The notes below the pieces were generated by a model. It did no database searches. It had not been told where the DNA came from and saw only the letters and a list, made by a program, of their open reading frames with translations. A program made the position numbers and the translations under genes. A stretch of 7,587 bases of DNA from the NCBI GenBank assembly GCA_905216025.1, contig CAJMSE010000037.1, positions 1 through 7,587 of the forward strand, read 5' to 3'. Position 1 is the stretch's first letter. Each line of letters begins with the position of its first letter. Of the stretch, positions 1 to 5,327 are shown piece after piece. The DNA comes from an uncultured bacterium. Lineage in GTDB: Bacteria > Bacteroidota > Bacteroidia > Bacteroidales > Bacteroidaceae.

Positions 1-1
1 G

Positions 2-120
2 TGCGGAGAGGGAGCTGGGAGTGGCCTTTTTACGGTTTTTGCCGTCTTTCCTGCTGTTCCAGGGCATCCCATTCCTCCCATATTTCCCATCGCTCCCATG
101 CAATCCCATCCCTCTCCGCA
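2..120. repeat. Intergenic repeat: 12-bp inverted arms around a 9-base-period TCCCAT array
   Basis: Perfect 12-bp inverted arms lie at 2-13 (TGCGGAGAGGGA) and 109-120. Between them, five exact copies of TCCCAT start at 67, 76, 85, 94 and 104, so the period is 9, 9, 9 and 10 bases, with three or four free bases between cores. Read on the minus strand the core is ATGGGA. The left arm is followed by more GGGAG-type sequence, so arms and array look related. The element may extend beyond the window start. No function is known to me; it resembles the other periodic intergenic arrays in this window in having a fixed core and free spacer. An open frame at 21-221 is a by-product of this repeat. Confidence 0.75.
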
Positions 121-125
121 TGGCT

Positions 126-160
126 CCTCCCCTTTGGGGAGGCTGGGAGGGGCTTCCCCT
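126..160. other. Two adjacent GC-rich stem-loops in the gap upstream of rpoN
   Basis: CCTCCCC (126-132) pairs with GGGGAGG (136-142) around a TTT loop. AGGGG (148-152) pairs with CCCCT (156-160) around a CTT loop. No T-tract follows directly, so neither is a classic intrinsic terminator, but they could end transcription of a gene lying before the window. The rest of 161-265 shows nothing I can assign; no gene is supported anywhere in 1-328. Confidence 0.5.
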
Positions 161-265
161 TGAGGTCGTGAGGGGCCTCTCCTTGGACGCCGCCGCCGTG
201 CGCGGGCGCTGTTTCTACTAAAAAACGGTGTTTGTGCTGAACGCATGTTAAATAAAAGAGGATAG

Positions 266-297
266 TTTCTTACATTCCCGAGAATTTTGTATTTTTG
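266..297 (+). promoter_or_regulatory. Bacteroidetes-type promoter for rpoN
   Basis: TATTTTTG at 290-297 matches the Bacteroidetes -7 consensus TAnnTTTG exactly. TTTC at 266-269, 20 bases upstream, is a weak match to the -33 element TTTG at the usual 19-21 base spacing. The expected transcript would start near 303-305, giving a leader of about 25 bases before the ATG at 329. This argues against the TTG at 287 as start, since that codon would lie upstream of the transcript. No sigma-54 (-24/-12) motif is seen here, so autoregulation through RpoN is not indicated. Confidence 0.7.
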
Positions 298-328
298 CAG
301 CGTAAACAGACAAACAGGAAATCACGAT

Positions 329-1837
329 ATGGCTCAAGGTCAGGTTCAGGTAACAAGTCAGGAGCAGGCGCTGAAGCAGACGCAGACTTTCTCGCAGCAG
401 CAACTGTTGCAGGCACAGCTCGTGGAGCTGCCCGTGGGACAGCTCATGGAGCGCATCAACGCCGAGATGGACGACAACCCCGCCCTTGAGGCCGAGACGC
501 CCGACTATGCCGACGACCATGGCCATGAGGCTTACGACGGCGATGAGCCCGATGCCGACGAGGACTTCGACACCGGCAAGGAGCGCGAAGACCGCCAGTC
601 GGCACTCGACGAGGCACTGAACAGCATAGGCCGCGACGACGAAGACCTGCCCGTATACCACGGAGGGACGGCCGCCGGACAGGAGGGGCAGGAGGAAATG
701 GTATACGGCGGCGCCGTGTCCTTCTATGACCAGCTGAAGGAACAGATGGGCGAGCTGCAGCTGACAGAGCGCCAGGAGGAGATAATGGAATATCTGATAG
801 GTTCACTCGACGACGACGGACTGCTCCGCAAGCAGGCCTACGCCATCGCCGACGAACTGGCCATATACCGCGGCATGGACGTCACGGCGGAGGAGATAGA
901 CGCCGTCACCGCGATGATTCACGACTTCGACCCGCCCGGCATCGGCGCCCGCAGCCTCCAGGAGTGCCTCCTGCTTCAGATAAGACGCCGCGAGGACTCG
1001 CGGCTGAAGACGCTCATGGAGACCGTGATAAGCCGCTATTTCGACGAGTTCACCAAGAAACACTGGGACAGGATACGCTCCGCGCTCAGCCTGACAGAAG
1101 TGCAGGCCGAAGCACTCAGCCGCGAGCTGAGCCGCCTCAACCCCAAGCCGGGAGCCTCGATGGGCGAGACCGTGGGGCGGAGCATGCACCAGATAACACC
1201 CGACTTCATCGTCGACACGCAGGAAGACGGCAGCGTGACGTTCGCCCTGAACAGCGGAGACATTCCCGAGCTGCACGTCTCGCAGTCGTTTGCCGACACC
1301 CTCAAGGAATATCAGGGTAACCGCGCGGGCATGAGCCGGCAGGTGAAGGAGGCGCTGCTCTACACCAAGCGCAAGGTGGAGGCCGCCCAGGGCTTCATCG
1401 AGGCCGTCAAGGTGCGCCGCCGCACGCTCACCGTCACCATGCAGGCGATAATCCACTGGCAGCACCGGTTCTTCGAAGAGGGCGACGAGGCGGCCCTGCG
1501 GCCGATGATTCTGAAAGACATCGCCGAGAAGACGGGGCTCGACATCTCCACGGTGTCGCGCGTGAGCAACAGCAAGTATGCCCAGACCCAGTGGGGAACG
1601 TTCCCCCTGAAGTTCTTTTTCAGCGACGGATATGTCACCGAGAGCGGCGAGGAGCTGTCAACGCGCGAGATAAAGGCCGCGCTGCGCGACATCGTAGACG
1701 CCGAGGATAAGAAGCGCCCGCTGAGCGACGATGCGCTGCGCGAGCGGCTCAACAGCCAGGGCTACCCCATAGCCCGGCGCACGGTGGCGAAGTACCGTGA
1801 ACAGATGGGGATACCGATAGCGAGACTCAGGAAATGA
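329..1837 (+). CDS. rpoN: RNA polymerase sigma-54 factor RpoN
   Basis: Alternative sigma factor that directs core RNA polymerase to -24/-12 promoters and needs an AAA+ enhancer-binding activator to open DNA. The product is 502 residues, normal for the family. The glutamine-rich region I (about 13-54, with LKQTQTFSQQQLLQAQL and ending DDNPALE) is the activator-interacting domain. An acidic linker (about 55-128) stands for region II. The core-binding domain starts near residue 131. The DNA-binding part has the helix-turn-helix LKDIAEKTGLDISTVSRV (395-412) and the RpoN box ARRTVAKYRE (482-491, bases 1772-1801), which recognises the -24 element. The frame is open back to a TTG at 287, but ATG 329 gives the family-like start and lies downstream of the predicted promoter; a weak AGGAA is at 315-319. 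The stop overlaps the next gene's start (ATGA), so translation is probably coupled. Isoleucine is ATA in 14 of the 26 codons I counted. Confidence 0.97.
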   Translation: MAQGQVQVTSQEQALKQTQTFSQQQLLQAQLVELPVGQLMERINAEMDDNPALEAETPDYADDHGHEAYDGDEPDADEDFDTGKEREDRQSALDEALNSIGRDDEDLPVYHGGTAAGQEGQEEMVYGGAVSFYDQLKEQMGELQLTERQEEIMEYLIGSLDDDGLLRKQAYAIADELAIYRGMDVTAEEIDAVTAMIHDFDPPGIGARSLQECLLLQIRRREDSRLKTLMETVISRYFDEFTKKHWDRIRSALSLTEVQAEALSRELSRLNPKPGASMGETVGRSMHQITPDFIVDTQEDGSVTFALNSGDIPELHVSQSFADTLKEYQGNRAGMSRQVKEALLYTKRKVEAAQGFIEAVKVRRRTLTVTMQAIIHWQHRFFEEGDEAALRPMILKDIAEKTGLDISTVSRVSNSKYAQTQWGTFPLKFFFSDGYVTESGEELSTREIKAALRDIVDAEDKKRPLSDDALRERLNSQGYPIARRTVAKYREQMGIPIARLRK

Positions 1838-2448
1838 AACACAGGAAATTTATAATGGCCGCAAGGGTGATGAGCGCGGTGTTCACGCCGTTCTATCTGC
1901 CCATCGTGGGACTCATGGCCCTCTTCACGCTGAGCTATCTGAGTCTGCTGCCCGTGGCCTACAAGGCCGTGGTGCTTGCCATCGTGTGGTTTTTCACCAT
2001 CATGCTGCCCACGCTGCTCATACGCCTGTACCGCCATTTCCAGGGCTGGACGCTCATCGAGCTGGGCCACAAGGAGCGGCGCATGGTCCCTTACGTGATA
2101 TCGATAACCTGCTACTTCACCTGCATGTACGCCATGGAGACGATGCACATACCTCATTTCATGAGCAGCATACTCACCGTGGCGCTCTGCATCCAGATAG
2201 TGTGCGCGCTGATAAACGCCTGGTGGAAGATAAGCACCCACACGGCGGCCATCGGAGGGGTGGGCGGCGCGCTGTTCGCCTTTGCCGAGATATTCGGCTT
2301 CAACCCCGTGTGGTGGTTCTGCGTGGTGTTCATCCTCGCCGGACTCGTGGGCACGAGCCGCATGATCCTGCGCCAGCACTCGCTCGGCCAGGTGGTCGGC
2401 GGCTTCTGGGTGGGCTTCGCCTGCTCGGCACTGGTGATTCTGATTTAG
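1834..2448 (+). CDS. PAP2-superfamily-like integral membrane protein
   Basis: Predicted polytopic inner-membrane protein of 204 residues with about six hydrophobic segments (near 9-36, 42-66, 86-104, 110-128, 140-170 and 184-204). Degenerate forms of the three type 2 phosphatidic-acid-phosphatase motifs appear in order: HKERRMVP (79-86) for the K..RP motif; KISTHTA (132-138) for PSGH, with His136 as the likely acid/base; and SRMILRQHSLGQ (175-186) for SR(5)H, with Arg176 and His182 as the phosphate and nucleophile residues. The Asp that usually follows the last His is Gln186. The family removes phosphate from lipid phosphates or undecaprenyl diphosphate; the substrate cannot be read here. Its ATG overlaps the rpoN stop by 4 bases, so the two are probably translated together. 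A catalytically weakened paralogue is possible because the motifs diverge. The frame stays open for 63 codons after the TAG stop. Confidence 0.82.
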   Translation: MKHRKFIMAARVMSAVFTPFYLPIVGLMALFTLSYLSLLPVAYKAVVLAIVWFFTIMLPTLLIRLYRHFQGWTLIELGHKERRMVPYVISITCYFTCMYAMETMHIPHFMSSILTVALCIQIVCALINAWWKISTHTAAIGGVGGALFAFAEIFGFNPVWWFCVVFILAGLVGTSRMILRQHSLGQVVGGFWVGFACSALVILI

Positions 2449-2463
2449 CCCGGCAGCGGGCTA
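2446..2463. other. Perfect 7-bp stem-loop that includes the PAP2 stop codon
   Basis: TAGCCCG (2446-2452) and CGGGCTA (2457-2463) pair perfectly around a GCAG loop, and the first three bases are the stop codon of the upstream gene. There is no T-tract downstream, so a classic intrinsic terminator is unlikely. It may protect mRNA ends or slow ribosomes or polymerase between the PAP2-like gene and purE. Confidence 0.6.
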
Positions 2464-2535
2464 TCTGAGGGCTCGGAGCATTCAGAGCCCTCAGAGAATT
2501 CCGAGCCCTCAGAATCCTCGGAGCTCTCCGGTCAT
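2464..2535. repeat. Eight-unit 9-base-period array, core CTCNGAG
   Basis: Units start exactly every 9 bases at 2464, 2473, 2482, 2491, 2500, 2509, 2518 and 2527. The cores are TCTGAG, TCGGAG, TCAGAG, TCAGAG, TCCGAG, TCAGAA, TCGGAG and TCCGGT, each followed by three variable bases, the last of which is C or T in every unit up to the seventh. Each unit therefore centres on a short palindrome, YTCNGAG. Larger pairings overlie it: the 11-bp arms 2464-2474 and 2485-2495, and the 6-bp arms 2500-2505 and 2517-2522. It fills most of the 121-base gap before purE. Related units recur in the purE-ispG gap. It lies in frame with the upstream gene and would read Ser-Glu-X repeats. No function is known to me. 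Confidence 0.8.
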
Positions 2536-2569
2536 CCCCGACTACAAACAATAAAAAACGATAACAGCA

Positions 2570-3079
2570 ATGAACAATCCATCTGTAAGTATCATCATGG
2601 GAAGTACGAGCGACATGCCCGTGATGGAAAAAGCATGTGAGTTTCTCGACAAGATGCAGGTGCCGTTCGAGGTCAACGCCCTCTCGGCACACCGCACGCC
2701 CGATGCCGTGGAGCAGTTTGCCCGCGGGGCAAAGGGCCGCGGCATCAAGGTGATAATCGCCGGAGCGGGCATGGCCGCCGCACTGCCGGGCGTGATAGCT
2801 GCCTCGACGGCGCTGCCGGTCATCGGCGTGCCCATCAAGGGTATGCTCGACGGCCTCGATGCCATGCTCAGCATCATCCAGATGCCCCCGGGAATCCCCG
2901 TGGCCACGGTGGGAGTGAACGCCGCGCAGAACGCCGCCATACTGGCAGTGGAGATGATGGCGCTGGCCGACGACGAGCTGGCAGGCCGTCTCGCTGACTT
3001 CAAGCGCGGCCTGAAGGCAAAGATTGAGAAGGCCAACGAAGACCTCGCAGAGATAAAATACAAGTATAAGACAAACTAA
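2570..3079 (+). CDS. purE: N5-carboxyaminoimidazole ribonucleotide mutase PurE
   Basis: Cytosolic enzyme of de novo purine synthesis that moves the carboxyl group of N5-CAIR to carbon 4, giving CAIR for PurC. The product is 169 residues, the usual length of bacterial class I PurE. Visible signatures are IMGSTSDMPVM (9-19), with the Ser-Asp pair that binds the substrate phosphate and ribose; SAHRTP (39-44), with the catalytic His and phosphate-binding Arg; IAGAGMAAALPG, the glycine-rich loop; and MPPGIPVATVG. In E. coli PurE the loop is GGAAHLPG; here its His is Ala. The start ATG is preceded by an A-rich leader (2544-2569) without a Shine-Dalgarno site, common in Bacteroidetes. No TAnnTTTG promoter lies in the upstream gap, so it may be transcribed from the rpoN promoter. 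ispG follows in the same direction after a 164-base gap filled by an inverted-repeat element. Confidence 0.96.
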   Translation: MNNPSVSIIMGSTSDMPVMEKACEFLDKMQVPFEVNALSAHRTPDAVEQFARGAKGRGIKVIIAGAGMAAALPGVIAASTALPVIGVPIKGMLDGLDAMLSIIQMPPGIPVATVGVNAAQNAAILAVEMMALADDELAGRLADFKRGLKAKIEKANEDLAEIKYKYKTN

Positions 3080-3080
3080 G

Positions 3081-3246
3081 AGGAAAATGAAGAATGAAGA
3101 GTGAAGAATGAAGAATTTGCTGCCGCGGTGGAACAGGCTGGACTATCAGATGTCTCCGAGTCCTCCGAGAGCTCCGAGCCCTCCAATAACACCGCGGCAG
3201 CAAATTCTTCATTCTTCACTCTTCATTCTTCATTAAAAGGAAAATG
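3081..3246. repeat. 9-base direct repeat AGGAAAATG flanking the palindromic element
   Basis: AGGAAAATG occurs at 3081-3089, just after the purE stop, and at 3238-3246, where it forms the ribosome-binding region and ATG of ispG. The first copy overlaps the left arm of the inverted repeat by four bases. Collapsing the 157 bases between the copies would leave purE and ispG 7 bases apart, a normal operon spacing. This looks like a target-site duplication or repeat-mediated insertion, but the A-rich sequence makes a chance match possible. Confidence 0.5.
3086..3234. mobile_element. MITE-like element: 45-bp perfect inverted arms with CTCNGAG array in the loop
   Basis: Arms 3086-3130 and 3190-3234 are perfect reverse complements over 45 bases. 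Each arm is a 7-base-period run (ATGAAGA, ATGAAGA, GTGAAGA, ATGAAGA) followed inward by TTTGCTGCCGCGGTG. The 59-base loop carries units starting every 9 bases at 3146, 3155, 3164, 3173 and 3182: TCAGAT, three copies of TCCGAG, and TCCAAT. The loop's entry (3143-3160) matches 14 of 18 bases with 2461-2478 in the other array. There is no transposase, so it would be non-autonomous if mobile. RNA from it would form a very stable hairpin just before the ispG start, which could affect processing or translation. I call it MITE-like because of its arms, size and flanking repeat; relatedness to any named family is not shown. Confidence 0.7.
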
Positions 3247-5127
3247 GTAGATTTATTCAACTACACCCGCCGGCACTCGTCGGTGGTGAACGTCGGCAAT
3301 ACGCCGATGGGTGGCGGCAATCCGATAAGGATTCAGTCGATGACGACGACCTCGACAGACGATATCGAGGGCTCCGTGGCGCAGGCAAAGCGCATCATAG
3401 ATGCCGGAGGAGAGTATGTCAGGCTGACCACGCAGGGCGTGAAGGAAGCCGAGAACATGAAGAACATAGGCATGCGGCTGCGCGCCGACGGCTATGACGC
3501 ACCCATAGTGGCCGACGTTCACTTCAACCCGAACGTCGCAGACGTGGCCGCGCTCTACTCGGGCAAGGTGCGGGTGAACCCCGGCAACTACGTAGACCCC
3601 GCCCGGACGTTCAAACAATTGGAGTATACCGACGATGAATATGCCGCCGAACTGCGCAAGATAGAAGACCGCTTCATCCCCTTTCTCAATATCTGCCGCG
3701 AGCACGGGACGGCCGTACGCATCGGCGTGAACCACGGGTCGCTCTCCGACCGCATAATGTCGCGCTACGGCGACACGCCCGAGGGCATCGTGGAGAGCTG
3801 CATGGAGTTTCTCCGCATCTGCAAGCGCGAGGGCTTCGGCGACGTCGTCATATCCATAAAGGCCAGCAACACGGTGGTGATGGTGCGCTCGGTGCGCCTG
3901 CTGACAGACGCCATGGAGCGTGAGGGCATGAGTTATCCGCTGCATCTCGGCGTCACCGAGGCCGGCGAGGGCGAGGACGGACGCATCAAGAGTGCCGTGG
4001 GCATCGGCGCACTGCTGGCCGACGGCATCGGCGACACCATCCGCGTGTCGCTCAGCGAGGAGCCCGAGGCCGAGATTCCCGTTGCCCGCCATCTCGTCGA
4101 CTACATCGCCCGGCGCGCCGGACACACGATGATTCCCGCCGTGCAGCATGCCGGTTTCGACTGGCTGCGCCCCGAGCGTCGCGTCACCGCGGCCGTGGGA
4201 GGCATCGGCGGGGCCAACGTGCCCGTCGTGATAGGGTCTGACATGCCCGGAGCAGTGCCGCGCCGCGGAGACGGTGAGGCCGTGCGTCCCGACTATATAT
4301 ATGTGGGCCGTGACGTGCCCGCCGACCCGCAGCCCGGCCGCAGGTATATCGTCGACTTCAACGTATATGCCGAGCGCTTCGCCGCCGCTCCGCCGGTGGA
4401 TGACGGCGGGGCGCAGTTCTTCCCCATCTTCCCCCATACGGCAATACCGTTCATAGGCATGGTGAAGGCCAGTGTGAAGTTCCTCGTGCTCCAGTTCGGC
4501 GTTCCCGCCGAGGAGTATATCGCCTGCCTGAAGGCCCATCCCGAGGTCGTGGTGGTGTGCATGAGCAACCATGCCAACCGTCTCGGCGATCAGCGGGCAC
4601 TCGTCCATGAGATGATGGCCGCCGGAGTGGCCAATCCCGTGGTCTTCTGCCAGATGTACCGGCACGACGCCGGCAGCAAGGGCGACTTCCAGCTGGAGGC
4701 CGCCGCAGACATGGGAGCACTGATGTTCGACGGCTTCTGCGACGGAATATGGCTCATGAACGACGGCACGATAGTCCCGGATGATATCGACGCCACGGCG
4801 TTCGGCATCCTCCAGGCCGCCCGCCTGCGCATGTCGAAGACCGAATATATCAGTTGTCCCGGCTGCGGCCGCACCCTCTACGACCTCCGCGCCACCATCG
4901 CGCGCATCAAGGAGGCCACCCGCGACATGACAGGACTGAAGATAGGAATCATGGGTTGCATAGTGAACGGACCGGGAGAGATGGCCGATGCCGACTTCGG
5001 ATATGTGGGGGCAGGCCGCGGCAAGATATCGCTCTACCGCCGGAAGGAGTGCGTCGCCAAAAACATCCCCGAGGAAGAAGCCGTCGGCAGGCTGCTCGAG
5101 CTGATACATTCGTCGACTGAATCCTGA
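3244..5127 (+). CDS. ispG: (E)-4-hydroxy-3-methylbut-2-enyl-diphosphate synthase IspG (GcpE), long form
   Basis: Iron-sulfur enzyme of the MEP isoprenoid pathway; it reductively opens methylerythritol cyclodiphosphate to HMBPP, which IspH then uses. The product is 627 residues against about 372 in E. coli. The N-terminal TIM barrel (about 1-290) shows QSMTTT, EYVRLT, ADVHFNPNVA, RVNPGN, GVNHGSLSDRI, LGVTEAGEGEDG and GDTIRVSL. A central insert of roughly 240 residues (about 290-530) is the extra domain of the three-domain form known from Bacteroidetes, Chlamydia and plants. The C-terminal [4Fe-4S] domain has CPGCGRT (Cys538, Cys541), GCIVNGPGE (Cys572, and Glu579 as probable fourth ligand) and GRGKISLY. 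All cluster ligands are present, so it should be active. The ATG has AAAAGG at 3235-3240 upstream, inside the right-hand copy of a direct repeat. The stop is followed by a convergent gap. A 618-codon open frame on the other strand is a codon-bias shadow. Confidence 0.97.
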   Translation: MVDLFNYTRRHSSVVNVGNTPMGGGNPIRIQSMTTTSTDDIEGSVAQAKRIIDAGGEYVRLTTQGVKEAENMKNIGMRLRADGYDAPIVADVHFNPNVADVAALYSGKVRVNPGNYVDPARTFKQLEYTDDEYAAELRKIEDRFIPFLNICREHGTAVRIGVNHGSLSDRIMSRYGDTPEGIVESCMEFLRICKREGFGDVVISIKASNTVVMVRSVRLLTDAMEREGMSYPLHLGVTEAGEGEDGRIKSAVGIGALLADGIGDTIRVSLSEEPEAEIPVARHLVDYIARRAGHTMIPAVQHAGFDWLRPERRVTAAVGGIGGANVPVVIGSDMPGAVPRRGDGEAVRPDYIYVGRDVPADPQPGRRYIVDFNVYAERFAAAPPVDDGGAQFFPIFPHTAIPFIGMVKASVKFLVLQFGVPAEEYIACLKAHPEVVVVCMSNHANRLGDQRALVHEMMAAGVANPVVFCQMYRHDAGSKGDFQLEAAADMGALMFDGFCDGIWLMNDGTIVPDDIDATAFGILQAARLRMSKTEYISCPGCGRTLYDLRATIARIKEATRDMTGLKIGIMGCIVNGPGEMADADFGYVGAGRGKISLYRRKECVAKNIPEEEAVGRLLELIHSSTES

Positions 5128-5220
5128 GCGGCGGCCTTGCGGCAGAAGCGCGCAGGGATTCGTATCGGACCGTCATTAATTTGCGATGTTGCTCCTGTGC
5201 GGGAGTGGTGAAGATGTTTT

Positions 5221-5308
5221 AACGCAAAGGCCGCAAAGACGCAAAGGTTTTATTTCATGCCGTTTACTTTATGGCAATGAGCCCTTGCGTCTTTGCGGCC
5301 TTTGCGTT
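5221..5308. repeat. 24-bp perfect inverted repeat of CGCAAAG units between convergent genes
   Basis: Arms 5221-5244 and 5285-5308 are perfect reverse complements, with a 40-base loop. Each arm holds three CGCAAAG units spaced 9 and 8 bases apart. A small TGCC/GGCA hairpin sits in the loop. It lies between the ends of ispG and the minus-strand gene, so it could act as a two-way transcript end, although neither side has a clear T-tract at the stem base. No direct repeat flanks it. The stretch 5128-5220 before it shows nothing I can assign. Confidence 0.75.
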
Positions 5309-5327
5309 TGAATATATATAAGTCTCC

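Noticed and set aside
21..221. 66-codon open frame on the plus strand
   Set aside because: Runs through the TCCCAT array and GC-rich stem-loops; its Pro/Leu/Phe-rich translation reflects the repeat.
266..300. Sigma-54 autoregulatory promoter upstream of rpoN
   Set aside because: A TTTTTGCA stretch resembles a -12 element, but the required GG about 10 bases upstream is absent.
287..328. TTG start for rpoN, 14 codons upstream
   Set aside because: The TTG lies in the predicted -7 promoter region, and ATG 329 gives the normal sigma-54 start.
803..1465. 220-codon open frame on the minus strand within rpoN
   Set aside because: Antisense shadow of a clear sigma-54 gene, with no motif of its own.
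2464..2535. CRISPR array
   Set aside because: The repeat unit is only 9 bases with 2-3 free bases; there are no spacer-length intervals and no cas genes.
3101..3250. Short open frame from a GTG through the palindromic element, including Ser-Glu repeats
   Set aside because: It consists of one inverted arm, the array and the other arm, and ends just inside ispG. Palindromic content explains it and nothing supports translation.
3253..5109. 618-codon open frame on the minus strand
   Set aside because: It is antisense to ispG over nearly its full length, its translation is rich in His, Ala and Val with no recognisable domain, and ispG is certain. It is a by-product of GC-rich codon bias.
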